DNA from: Sphingomonas sanguinis
Lineage (GTDB): Bacteria; Pseudomonadota; Alphaproteobacteria; Sphingomonadales; Sphingomonadaceae
DNA length: 64,000 nt
Assembly (NCBI RefSeq): GCF_001476905.1
Contig: NZ_LDTE01000086.1
Span: 23,951 to 87,950 of the forward strand
Direction of reading: 5' to 3'
The position numbers and the translations under genes are program-made. Position 1 is the first letter of the stretch. Every line of letters begins with the position of its first letter. Positions 25,473 through 33,747 of the stretch are shown piece after piece. A model generated the notes under the pieces. It saw only the letters and a list, made by a program, of their open reading frames with translations, did no database searches and was not told the DNA's origin.

Positions 25473-26734
25473 CCCGGCGAGCGATAGTTCAGCCCCGCCG
25501 CGCCCTCGCGGACGAACTGCCCGACCAGGGGCTGGCCGACCAGCGCCGATCCGCTGATTTCCGGGATGGTCGGCCAAGTTAGGACATTGCCCTTCAGCAC
25601 CGCGCCGCCCAGCTTATTCCACGGAATCTTGTTGCTGGCGGGCCAGACGACCTGTTCCTGCACCATCCCCGCCTTATAGGACCAGCTGCTGGTGCCGACA
25701 TAGACCTGGTCGAGCAGGACCGGCTGGCGCTTCTGGTTCTGGTCGTCGAACAGCCAGAGCAGATAGCCGCTCTGCGCCGTCGGATCGATATAGCGCAGGT
25801 CGACGCGGTGCAGCTCCACGCTGCCCAACAGGTGCTGCGGCGACAGGAACAGCCCCTGATATTGCGAGGTGCCGGTCAGCTTGTCGATGCGCAGGTTGCG
25901 GCACGATCCATAGAATTGGACCAGATCGGCGTGCAGGCCGCTGGTCGTCGACATCGCGCCCAGCAGGCGCACATTCTGGATCGTATAGTCGGGCCCCGGC
26001 GTCGCCTGGTCCCAGCCGCCGATCTCGATCGCATCATAGCCATAGGATTGCGCGAGGTCGATCTTCACCCCTTCGATAAAGGTCGTGCTGCCGCTCGGCT
26101 GGCCCGAGAATTTCAGCGCGGCGCGCGGATGCAGGCCGACATAGCGCCACGTCACCGTTCCGTCCGCGATCGCGCTGCCGGTGCCAGACGGCGTCGAGGA
26201 TGCGCCCGTCTTGCCGCCCGTCACCGCCTGGTACATCGCGAACGAACCCGTCGGCAGGACGACCATGTCCCCCTTCGCGAAGGATGTGCCTGCCGCATAG
26301 GGCTTGACCGCGGGAACATGGATTTCCCCGCCCATCAGCACGATGTTGCGGCCCCCGATGATCTGCAACGGCTCCTCCACCGCCCGGTTGGTCGGCAGCA
26401 GGATGCGCAGGTCCTGGTCATAGGGGAATTTGTATGACGCCTCGAGATGCGCGACAGAGCGCAGGTCGACGACCTTCTCCTTGGTCAGCGTCGGCGGAGC
26501 CCAACGCAGGGCGTCGCCGACCGGGATTGCCGAAATCGCCTCGGTCTGGGCGAAGGTCGTCGTGTCGGCCGTGGCGGGGGTGGGCGTCGGTGTGGCGGTG
26601 GGCGTAGGCGTTGGCACGACTTCCGCCGGAGCGCTGACGACCGTGACCGAGGATGGCCCGCCGGTGGTCGCCGATCCGCCTCCACAGGCATTGAGCATGG
26701 CACATGACAGAAGCGTAGGCAGCATCCGACGCAT
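25457..26734 (-). CDS. Surface lipoprotein, probable right-handed beta-helix
   Basis: 425 residues. The lipobox LNAC is in residues 14-17, followed by a Gly/Ser then Pro-Thr repeat linker (PTPT runs), then a folded part in which short alternating hydrophobic strands suggest a parallel beta-helix (for example IIGGRNIVLMGGEIHV and LGSVELHRVDLRYI). Inside it is a KGDMV...GTVTWRYVG segment (about 155-205) like modules seen in phage tail proteins. It is presumably anchored in the outer membrane. A lyase or glycan-binding role in EPS handling is possible but no catalytic residues are recognised. The start at 26734 has GGAAAA upstream; longer in-frame starts lack a signal peptide. Confidence 0.65.
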   Translation of the reverse strand: MRRMLPTLLSCAMLNACGGGSATTGGPSSVTVVSAPAEVVPTPTPTATPTPTPATADTTTFAQTEAISAIPVGDALRWAPPTLTKEKVVDLRSVAHLEASYKFPYDQDLRILLPTNRAVEEPLQIIGGRNIVLMGGEIHVPAVKPYAAGTSFAKGDMVVLPTGSFAMYQAVTGGKTGASSTPSGTGSAIADGTVTWRYVGLHPRAALKFSGQPSGSTTFIEGVKIDLAQSYGYDAIEIGGWDQATPGPDYTIQNVRLLGAMSTTSGLHADLVQFYGSCRNLRIDKLTGTSQYQGLFLSPQHLLGSVELHRVDLRYIDPTAQSGYLLWLFDDQNQKRQPVLLDQVYVGTSSWSYKAGMVQEQVVWPASNKIPWNKLGGAVLKGNVLTWPTIPEISGSALVGQPLVGQFVREGAAGLNYRSPGYRGL

Positions 26735-26752
26735 GATGGGGCTTTTCCATTT

Positions 26753-26768
26753 CGATTGTGTGCAATCG
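26753..26768. promoter_or_regulatory. Inverted repeat upstream of the lipoprotein gene
   Basis: CGATTG (26753-26758) and CAATCG (26763-26768) flank TGTG, a perfect 6-bp palindrome 18 nt before the lipoprotein start and inside the 257-nt space separating it from the divergent glycosyltransferase at 26992. Possible operator, or a weak hairpin in the 5' leader. The rest of this spacer holds A/T-rich stretches (CATATTTTTGG, GGCTATAGGG) that may contain promoters for both genes, none assignable with confidence. Confidence 0.3.
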
Positions 26769-26991
26769 TTTTGCCCTGCCCCCCTCACCGGACGCTTTCG
26801 CGCGAAGGTTAACGCTCTGTTTGCCCATATTTTTGGCCAAGCTCGCCGCGATCCGACCGTTCCACGGCGGGTCAGTCCACGCCCGATGGGCTCTTGCATG
26901 GCCACAGGGCGGCTATAGGGCTTGGTCGTCCCGGTCCGTCGTACAGATGTTCAGCGCGCGTGTACGCGGCCGCTCAAGCAAGGATTGGCAT

Positions 26992-27900
26992 GTGATCGGT
27001 TACCTCATCCAGGCCCATGCGAACCCCGCACAACTCCTCCACCTGGTCGAGGCGCTCCGGTCGCCGGTCGCGCGCACCTGGGTTCACATCGATCGCAAGG
27101 CTCCCCTGACGCCGTTCGAGACTACGATCGGCGCGGTCGCAACGTTCGTCGAGCATCGGGTGGACGTGCACTGGGGCGGATGGTCGCAAGTCCAGGCGAC
27201 GCTCAACCTGATGCGCCGTGCGCTCCGCGACGAGCCAGGCCTCACCCATCTCGCGCTGCTGAGCGGGGCGGACTATCCTCTATCATCGCCCGAGACGCTG
27301 CTCGCCTATCTGCAGGCGAGCGGGCAGGAGCACATCGACACGGCCCCCTTCCCCTCCGTCGAATTGAAGAAGCCCTGGAGCCGTATTTCCAAGCGCTTCG
27401 TCGAGGGTGGCGAACGGGGCGGCAGCGGCAAGGCCCGCGCGATCCGCACGCTTAATCGCGTGCTTCGCCTGCTGCCCGACCGCGCCGTTCACCGACGATT
27501 GAAAGGGCTGACGCTTCATACCGGCGGTAGCTGGTGGGTGATCTCGGCCGATGCGGGCCGCGCCATTCTCGATTTCGTCGACAGCGGTCACCCTAGCCTG
27601 GGGCTATTCCGGTCGGCACGATGCCCGGACGAGATGTTTTTCCAGACACTGCTCAGCTCGGGACTGACCCAGCGGCCGATCGGCTGTGCGCTGACCTGGG
27701 CTGACTGGAGCCGCCGCAGCGCCAGTCCCGAAGTGCTGAACGAGACGCATCTGGTGCTGTTCGCCGATCCGAATTTTCACCTGGATGGCATCCACGGCAC
27801 CGGCCCCTGTTTCTTCGTGCGCAAGACGCCCGTCGACGACGGGACCTTGGCCGCGCAGCTCCGCAAACTGTGGCGCAAGCCCAATATGACGGCCACCTGA
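26992..27900 (+). CDS. Core-2/I-branching-type glycosyltransferase
   Basis: 302 residues. Resembles the Core-2/I-branching enzyme family (GT14-like): an N-terminal IGYLIQAHANPAQLLHLVEAL, VHIDRKA, VHWGGWSQVQATLNLMR, LALLSGADYPL and a late GSSWWVIS-type element (TGGSWWVIS). These GT-A-like inverting enzymes lack the usual DxD motif. It probably adds a sugar side branch to the EPS repeat. The start is GTG at 26992 with AGGA 7 nt upstream; an in-frame ATG at 26947 has no Shine-Dalgarno. Confidence 0.82.
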   Translation: MIGYLIQAHANPAQLLHLVEALRSPVARTWVHIDRKAPLTPFETTIGAVATFVEHRVDVHWGGWSQVQATLNLMRRALRDEPGLTHLALLSGADYPLSSPETLLAYLQASGQEHIDTAPFPSVELKKPWSRISKRFVEGGERGGSGKARAIRTLNRVLRLLPDRAVHRRLKGLTLHTGGSWWVISADAGRAILDFVDSGHPSLGLFRSARCPDEMFFQTLLSSGLTQRPIGCALTWADWSRRSASPEVLNETHLVLFADPNFHLDGIHGTGPCFFVRKTPVDDGTLAAQLRKLWRKPNMTAT

Positions 27901-28028
27901 CCCATATTGGCCCTGTCGGGTGCGGGATCGTTGCTTTTCGCACGGACCCCGGATCGTTATGGCAGTGCAGCAAGGGGGAAGGCATCGTTCGGGCAGAATT
28001 CCGTGCCCGCGTGCCGACTAGACAGTCT

Positions 28029-28511
28029 ATGGCCAGTCTGAACAAGTTCCTGTGGCTGCAACGCGCGCTGATCCGCGCCCGTATCTATTACTATAATCGC
28101 GTCTGGGGCATGTCGCTGCACCCCACGGTGCGCATGTCGATGACCGCCAAGTTCGACCGCACCTATCCGCGCGGGATGCATATCGGCGAGCGGACCTATG
28201 TGGCGTTCGGCGCGGCCATCCTGACCCATGACATGACGCGCGGCATGTATGTCGACACTGTGATCGGCCGACATTGCTTCATCGGGGCGAAGAGCATCAT
28301 CATGCCCGGCATCCGCATCGGTGACGAGTCGATCGTCGCGGCCGGCGCCGTGGTGACCAAGGACGTGCCGCCCCGCTGTATCGTAGCGGGTAATCCGGCA
28401 CAGATCGTCCGTCGGGATATCGAGGTCGGTCATTATGGCCGCTTTCGCTCGGTGGATGCCCCCAAGCCGGTTGTTGACGACGTGGCCGAACCGTCGCTGC
28501 AACATGGCTGA
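28029..28511 (+). CDS. Hexapeptide-repeat O-acetyltransferase (WcaF/LbetaH family)
   Basis: 160 residues. Left-handed beta-helix pattern of [LIV]-G-x4 turns (IGRHCFIGAKSIIMPGIRIGDESIVAAGAVVTKD) ending in VAGNPAQIV, the signature of the CysE/NodL/WcaF acyltransferases. It transfers acetyl from acetyl-CoA to a sugar hydroxyl; here probably to an EPS precursor. No good Shine-Dalgarno precedes the ATG at 28029, so the start is provisional. It sits between the branching transferase and the second polymerase-like gene on the same strand. Confidence 0.85.
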   Translation: MASLNKFLWLQRALIRARIYYYNRVWGMSLHPTVRMSMTAKFDRTYPRGMHIGERTYVAFGAAILTHDMTRGMYVDTVIGRHCFIGAKSIIMPGIRIGDESIVAAGAVVTKDVPPRCIVAGNPAQIVRRDIEVGHYGRFRSVDAPKPVVDDVAEPSLQHG

Positions 28512-28544
28512 TCGCCGCCCTGACCCCCGCAAGGTAGGCCGCGC

Positions 28545-29894
28545 ATGACCAGCCCTGCGCTGATCCCTTCGGCCGCAACGCCGCCCGCCCCCTTCGCCGC
28601 GATGCGAGGCAGCCCGTCGCTCAGCCCGAGCGAGCGGCGTTTTCGCGGCCTGCTATGCGTCGCGTTTTTGCTGCAGCTGGGTGCATTCCTCTGGCTCTAT
28701 ACCGGCGGCCAATATCAGCTGGACGCCGCGCAGTCGGCGGGCGCACGCTACTTCTCGCTCGCCCGCTATGCCATGCTGATGACCCTGGGCGGTTATATCG
28801 TCCTCACGCTCCATCGCGGGGCGGATTTCCGTGCCCTGATCCGCGAAAATGCCGCCGCCTATGCGATCGTCGCGTTGATGTTCGTCTCGGTCGCATGGTC
28901 GGCCTATCCTTGGGACAGCATTCGCGGCGCGACGCAGCTGCTGCTCGCCAGCCTGATCGCCACGACCGTCTTTCTGGAAAGCCCGACGGCGCTGGGACTG
29001 GCACGACTGCGGTCGATGGCGGTGTGTTTCATCGTGCTGAGCGCACTATTCTCGGCGGCGTTTCCGCATCTGGCGACGATCGCGGGCGGTTATGGCGACG
29101 TCTACAAGGGCGCGTTGCGCGGTATTCTGAGTGACAAGAACCCCTTCGGCAATGCGCTATCCAGCTGCATGGTCATCCTGGTTCTGACCGTACGGATCGG
29201 CCCCGGTTCCTGGGTCCGGTCACCCTATACCGCGTGCATTCTCGCCGGACTCGTCATGCTGGTGCTCAGCCAGTCGGCGACCAGCATGATCGCGTTCCTG
29301 CTCCCCACCATGTTGCTTATGGCGAACCGCACGGTGCTGGCCCAGACGCCCAATGCCGGTCTTCGCCTGTTGCTGGTCGTGATGGCGTCGTTGCTGGCGG
29401 GCTTCGTCGCCTTTGTCGGCCCCACCCTGCTGGCCGAGATGAGCGGATCGGTCGGTCGCGACGCGACCCTGACCGGACGCACCGAGATTTGGGAGCTGAC
29501 CTGGAATGCCGGGCTCCAGCGCCCGCTGCTCGGCTATGGGTATCTGTCCTTCTGGCAGGATTATATCGGTGAGAACGGCCTGCTCGCGCGGCTGGGCATG
29601 TGGGAAATCGCCGAGGCGCATAACGGCTTTATCGAAGTGCTCCTGAGCACCGGGTTCGTCGGCCTGACGCTGGTCGTCGTGGTCATGCTCTACCTTCTGG
29701 TCCGCTCGTTCACCGGCATGATCCTGCGCCCGTCGAACGGTAATGCCGAGGCCGCGCTGCTGCTGGTGCTGAACATCGTGCTCGAGAACTTTACCGAGTC
29801 GGTCTACCTCGCCCCCAATTACGCCGCGACCACGATCATCGCGGTCGCCTGCATCCTGGCGCATCGGCGCGACTATAGCACGGGGCCGACATGA
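28545..29894 (+). CDS. O-antigen ligase/ExoQ-type polysaccharide polymerase (copy 2)
   Basis: 449 residues with ten or more hydrophobic helices. ExoQ-like: GILSDKNPFGNALS in a cytoplasmic or periplasmic loop, LVLSQSATSMIAFLLP, and the periplasmic RTEIWELTWN...LGYGYLSFW, EAHNGFIEVLLSTG block with conserved Arg and His. ExoQ family members polymerise EPS repeats, making this the stronger of the two polymerase candidates in the locus. The stop overlaps the next glycosyltransferase start (ATGA at 29891-29894), so both are co-translated. Confidence 0.82.
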   Translation: MTSPALIPSAATPPAPFAAMRGSPSLSPSERRFRGLLCVAFLLQLGAFLWLYTGGQYQLDAAQSAGARYFSLARYAMLMTLGGYIVLTLHRGADFRALIRENAAAYAIVALMFVSVAWSAYPWDSIRGATQLLLASLIATTVFLESPTALGLARLRSMAVCFIVLSALFSAAFPHLATIAGGYGDVYKGALRGILSDKNPFGNALSSCMVILVLTVRIGPGSWVRSPYTACILAGLVMLVLSQSATSMIAFLLPTMLLMANRTVLAQTPNAGLRLLLVVMASLLAGFVAFVGPTLLAEMSGSVGRDATLTGRTEIWELTWNAGLQRPLLGYGYLSFWQDYIGENGLLARLGMWEIAEAHNGFIEVLLSTGFVGLTLVVVVMLYLLVRSFTGMILRPSNGNAEAALLLVLNIVLENFTESVYLAPNYAATTIIAVACILAHRRDYSTGPT

Positions 29895-30775
29895 CCTCTT
29901 CGCTCGACCATCCATCCACCGATCAGCGCACGGGGGACTATCCGCCGATCCTGCTCATCTCCACCACCGACGGGCGGGGAGACCGGACCGAGCTGCTCCA
30001 GCGCATGGTCGCCTCCGTCGCGCGCTTTCGCACCGCGACCGGCGCGGCCGTCCGCCTGTTGCTGCTGCGTCAATGCGCCGAGGACGGCTCGATCGACCTG
30101 CCGCCTTGGGTCGAGGTCAGCGAGGTGACCGGCCACCTGCCTTTGTCGGTCGCGCGCAACCGGCTGATCGAGTCGGTGACGGTCGAACCGGATGCGGTGA
30201 TCGCCTTTCCCGACGACGATGCCTGGTATCCCGACGGCGCGCTGCAGCATATCGTCCACCGCTTTCAGGCTCAGCCGACACTCGACTTCTGGTTCTGCCG
30301 CTATGGCAGCGAACCGGTTGCGATCGACCCCGCACGGGAGCGCCAGCCCGTGCTGCAGGACGTGCTGCGCGAGGCTTCGTCCAACACCATCGTGGTGCGC
30401 GGCCGGGTGCTGAACGCGATCGGCGGATTCGACCCCGAGCTAGGCGTCGGTGCCCCTTTGGGATCGGCCGAGGACACCGACTTCGCGATCCGCGCATTCA
30501 GCGCCGCCAAGGTTTCCCAAATGCTCGATGCCGCCGTGATCGGCCACCGGGACCGCAATACCGCCATGCGCGCGCGCTATTATCGCGGTGCCCTGATCAC
30601 GATCGTCCGCCATGCGCGCAGCGTACCCGGCGGCCGCAAGGCCGCGCTGCGCAAAGTGGCGGTCGGCGCGGCCCTGACCGCGATGCGCTCCATGCCGGTC
30701 CGGGATTTTCGCCGGGCGCTACGCGACGCCGCCGCCGCGTGGCGACAGGCGCCGCAATCCGGCCCTGCGGCCTGA
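29891..30775 (+). CDS. GT2-like glycosyltransferase, paralogue of the gene at 32397
   Basis: 294 residues, GT-A fold. It has SVARNRLIES, the DxD-like FPDDDAWYPDG, then WFCRYGSEP, an EDTDFAIR acid/base segment and IGHRDRN. The same landmarks in the same order occur in the minus-strand protein at 32397, so the two are clearly homologous. Cytoplasmic side of the inner membrane; transfers one sugar onto the lipid-linked repeat. Donor and linkage unknown. Coupled to the polymerase-like gene upstream by ATGA and followed 20 nt later by another GT2 gene. Confidence 0.78.
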   Translation: MTSSLDHPSTDQRTGDYPPILLISTTDGRGDRTELLQRMVASVARFRTATGAAVRLLLLRQCAEDGSIDLPPWVEVSEVTGHLPLSVARNRLIESVTVEPDAVIAFPDDDAWYPDGALQHIVHRFQAQPTLDFWFCRYGSEPVAIDPARERQPVLQDVLREASSNTIVVRGRVLNAIGGFDPELGVGAPLGSAEDTDFAIRAFSAAKVSQMLDAAVIGHRDRNTAMRARYYRGALITIVRHARSVPGGRKAALRKVAVGAALTAMRSMPVRDFRRALRDAAAAWRQAPQSGPAA

Positions 30776-30795
30776 CGAAGAAGGCGAACAGGCAT

Positions 30796-31692
30796 ATGGC
30801 CACCTCCCCCACCGTCTCGATCATCATCCCGGTTCGCAACCGGCCCGCGCTGATCCGCCGCGCGATCGAAACCTGCCTGGCCCAGACGCGTCCGGCCGAG
30901 CAGATCGTCGTCGTCGACGACGGCTCGACCGACGAGACCGCCGCCGTGGTCGAGCAACTCTGCGAGACGATCGACGCGCTCGTCCTGGTCCGCCGTCCGA
31001 TCAGTGGCGGCGCGGCGGTCGCGCGCAACAGCGGTGCGGCGGTGGCGACGGGCGACTATCTCGCCTTTCTCGACTCCGATGACGAATGGGAGCCGACCAA
31101 GCTCGAACGGCAGATGGCGCTGGCTGCCGCCCATCCCGAATGCCCCGGCATCTTTTGCGGCATCCTGTACCGTTATGCGGGCCGGGCCGAGCGGCGGTTG
31201 ATGCCCCCTCCGGTGGTGACACGCCGCCTGCTGGAGGTCGAGAACACCCTTGCATCCACCTCGACCGGACTCGTCCGCACCGACGCCTTCCGTGCGGTCG
31301 GCGGCTTTTCCGAGGACCTGCCCAATTGCGAGGATTGGGAATTGTGGCTGAAACTCGCCGGGATCGGCCCGCTGCGCGTGGTGCAGGAATTGCTGCTCCA
31401 TTACACTTTCGATGCGAACAACAAGCTGTCGCGGGATGCCGAGAAGCTGTTGCGCGGGCATGAGATGGTGTTCGCGCGGATCGTCGCGGGCCTGCCCGCC
31501 GCCGCGCCGCACCGCTGGATTGCGGCGATGCACGAGCTGAAGCGGGCGGAGCAGCATGTCCGCGTAACTGGCCGCCATGCCCAGGCGTGGCGTCATCTCG
31601 CCGCGGCGGTCACGCGCTATCCGTCGCCGTCCGTCATGAAGCGCGCGCTGCACCTGGGGCTGGTCGACATCCGGCACGGGCGGCGCAACTGA
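30796..31692 (+). CDS. Family 2 glycosyltransferase
   Basis: 298 residues. Canonical GT2: VSIIIPVRNRPALIRRAIETCLAQ, VVVDDGSTDET (first Asp pair, residues about 35-45), ARNSGAAVATGDYLAFLDSDDEW (DxD), and a later GGFSEDLPNCEDWELWLKL catalytic-base element. Inverting transfer of one sugar to the EPS lipid intermediate. The frame stays open far upstream through the preceding gene, but the GT2 domain begins right at this ATG, so the long form is rejected. It converges on the deacetylase with 24 nt between stops. Confidence 0.88.
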   Translation: MATSPTVSIIIPVRNRPALIRRAIETCLAQTRPAEQIVVVDDGSTDETAAVVEQLCETIDALVLVRRPISGGAAVARNSGAAVATGDYLAFLDSDDEWEPTKLERQMALAAAHPECPGIFCGILYRYAGRAERRLMPPPVVTRRLLEVENTLASTSTGLVRTDAFRAVGGFSEDLPNCEDWELWLKLAGIGPLRVVQELLLHYTFDANNKLSRDAEKLLRGHEMVFARIVAGLPAAAPHRWIAAMHELKRAEQHVRVTGRHAQAWRHLAAAVTRYPSPSVMKRALHLGLVDIRHGRRN

Positions 31693-31716
31693 CGCGCCGC
31701 TCGGCCGACAAAGAGG

Positions 31717-32391
31717 TCAGCGGCGGCGTTTGACCGCCACGCGCACGGTATCCAGCAACTGCTTCGGCAGGGAACGCTGTCCCGCGACGACGGCGGCGAC
31801 CGTCGCCTCGTCCATGTCGCAGCGGATCGACGTGCGCGGCTGCAACCAGGCGCGGGAGCGGGCCAGGCCGCAATCGCTGGTATAGACATGCCGGAACGGC
31901 CGTCGCCGCAGCGCCTGAATTACCCGCCGGTCATACCGGCCAAAGGGGATGGCGGCCTCGGTAACCGGCGCGGCGATCAGGTCGCTCAGGATCGCACAAC
32001 TGTCGTCCAGTTCCGCATTCAGGCGGGCTTCGTCGCAATCGGGCCAGGCCGGATGGTGCAGACCGTGCGTGCCGACCCCCATCCCCTCGCGCGCCAATGT
32101 ACGAACCGACGCGGCGTCTAGGAACCCGCGCTCCTCCAACATGCCGGCCAGCACAAAGAAGGTGGCCGTCAACCCGCGCCGGCGCAGCGCGGGCAGGCCG
32201 ATGTCCACGTCCGACATATTCCCGTCGTCGAACGTGATCCGGTAGCGACGCCGATCGCGAGCTTCGGCGATGCGGTCGAGGATGGACTCGTAAAGAGCCT
32301 CGCTGATCCAATAGGGTTTTTCGTCGTCGGGCACCGGTCGCCCCGGCTCGCCGATCCCATGAAAATTGATGATGATGGTATCGCCCAGCAT
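31717..32391 (-). CDS. Polysaccharide deacetylase (NodB homology, CE4-like)
   Basis: 224 residues. NodB motifs are visible: ITFDDGNMSD (catalytic Asp and metal Asp), THGLHHPAW (H-x3-H-P metal ligands) and PFGRYDRRV (motif 3). No signal peptide, so the enzyme would act in the cytoplasm or on lipid-linked intermediates at the inner face, as NodB-type enzymes can. Removes N- or O-acetyl groups from a sugar of the EPS repeat. The start at 32391 lies 5 nt after the stop of the upstream glycosyltransferase gene, so the two form an operon. Confidence 0.82.
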   Translation of the reverse strand: MLGDTIIINFHGIGEPGRPVPDDEKPYWISEALYESILDRIAEARDRRRYRITFDDGNMSDVDIGLPALRRRGLTATFFVLAGMLEERGFLDAASVRTLAREGMGVGTHGLHHPAWPDCDEARLNAELDDSCAILSDLIAAPVTEAAIPFGRYDRRVIQALRRRPFRHVYTSDCGLARSRAWLQPRTSIRCDMDEATVAAVVAGQRSLPKQLLDTVRVAVKRRR

Positions 32392-32396
32392 CGAGA

Positions 32397-33263
32397 TCAG
32401 CCTTTCAGCGACAGAGAGGGAGACAGCGGACCGGGCCGCACACCCGGCCACCGAAGAGCACGAAGGCCGAGTGCGAAGTCACTCAGTGACAGCTTGCCCC
32501 TCGCGACCAGCGACAGGCCCGAGATCATCTTGCGCAGATACTCGCCTGCCAGCCCCGTGTTCGCCCAGGCATTGCGCGCGAGGACGGTCGCCGATCCCGC
32601 GAAATAGCGTGCCCGGTTGGCGGGGTTCCAGTCCCGATGCCCGATCAGCGCATGACGGCAGGCCAGCCCCTTGCCCCCCGAGCGATAGAGACGGACCGCG
32701 AAATCGGTATCCTCGCCGCCATTCAGCGCACTGCCGACACCCAGCCCCTCGTCGAACAGACCGATTCGGGCCATTCGCGAACCACGGATGACCAGCGTAA
32801 TCGACGAACTCCGCCGCACGACGTCACTCGCCCGCGCTGGCCGCGTCGCGCCGAACAGCGCGGGGTCAGCGGCGGGCGACGATCCGTAGCGGCAGAACCA
32901 ATATTGCAATTGCGGGTCCTGTGCGAACATCTGCCCGACGATGGGCAGATAGGCATCGGTAAACCAGCAATCATCGTCCGGGAACATGATCAGCGAATCC
33001 TCGGTGAAACCCTCCTCCGCCGCGATGGCACGCAGGATACGGTTTCGCGCCTGGGACAGCGAAAGGCGGGTATCGCTCATCACCGGCCGAACAAAACCGG
33101 GCATCGCGGCAATAGCAGACATCGCCTCCGCACCGGGTTGCTGAAGCAGGGTGAATAAGGTCAAATCAACCTGCCCCGCAACGACCTGCAAAGACGACAC
33201 CAGTCGCCGATAATGCTCACTTAGACCATCACGACTGTCAGTCGTGCAAACAAGCCAGATCAT
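32397..33263 (-). CDS. GT2-like glycosyltransferase, paralogue of the gene at 29891
   Basis: 288 residues. Shares with the plus-strand protein at 29891 the order QARNRILRAI, MFPDDDCWFTDAYL, WFCRYGSSP, GEDTDFAVRLY and IGHRDWN followed by RARY. GT-A glycosyltransferase of the EPS locus, adding one sugar at the cytoplasmic face. It heads a two-gene minus-strand operon with the polysaccharide deacetylase, so it may add the amino sugar that the deacetylase then modifies (inference). Its promoter must lie in the A/T-rich space to the right. Confidence 0.78.
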   Translation of the reverse strand: MIWLVCTTDSRDGLSEHYRRLVSSLQVVAGQVDLTLFTLLQQPGAEAMSAIAAMPGFVRPVMSDTRLSLSQARNRILRAIAAEEGFTEDSLIMFPDDDCWFTDAYLPIVGQMFAQDPQLQYWFCRYGSSPAADPALFGATRPARASDVVRRSSSITLVIRGSRMARIGLFDEGLGVGSALNGGEDTDFAVRLYRSGGKGLACRHALIGHRDWNPANRARYFAGSATVLARNAWANTGLAGEYLRKMISGLSLVARGKLSLSDFALGLRALRWPGVRPGPLSPSLSLKG

Positions 33264-33747
33264 AGCGCCCCCTTACCTCTAGCGGGCGACTAATCATCGG
33301 GTGCACGGCATACTACTTAATGTTTTGATGAAACCACTGTCATCCTAATGAAGAACGCCGCCTCATAATTTCAACATTGGCTTCATTCCCATTTCATTCC
33401 AGAAAATGATGGCCGATCAAATATTTGAAATATTGAACATACTGACGGACCGTTCGCCACGACACCCTTGGTCGAAAATCCTGCAGCGTCCGTCGTCCAA
33501 GTCCATGCTCCACAGCCGGTCGCCCCATTGCGGTACAGGATGGCCATATTCACCGGCCACGCTTGCCAACCGGCACCGACATTTGCGCCGTTTCGGTCCC
33601 GCTGCGATACACTCCCGGCGTCACGGGCAGGCTTACGTCGTAACTCGCGCATTGCGTGATGAAGACCATGGCGGCACTACCGGCTGGGCAGCACAGGGCG
33701 TCGAGCCGCTTCGGGTCGGTCCGTGCTCAGGGGGCAGAAGACCAGGC
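33264..33747. other. 484-nt spacer, A/T-rich on the left, with a possible decayed minus-strand gene
   Basis: The left part (33264-33480) is clearly lower in GC than the surroundings, with TAATGTTTTGATG, CATAATTTC and AAATATTTGAAATATT. It should contain the promoter of the minus-strand glycosyltransferase operon. The right part has coding-like minus-strand triplets in two frames (33550-33669 and, after an apparent frameshift, to 33417); see the separate entry. The plus frame stays open into the next gene but looks non-coding. No tRNA, repeat or mobile element is seen. Confidence 0.5.
33417..33669 (-). pseudogene. Possible frameshifted remnant of a small gene
   Basis: On the minus strand an ATG at 33669 opens 39 codons ending at 33550, with protein-like composition and mostly G/C third positions. 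A one-base shift near 33550 continues into a frame reading EYGHPVPQWGDRLWSMDLDD and on to a stop at 33417. Read together the two parts look like one short protein of about 80 residues broken by a frameshift. I recognise no family, and there is no clear Shine-Dalgarno. Confidence 0.25.

Noticed and set aside
30073..30795. In-frame 5' extension of the GT2 gene at 30796
   Set aside because: Out-of-frame shadow of the preceding glycosyltransferase; the GT2 fold starts at 30796.
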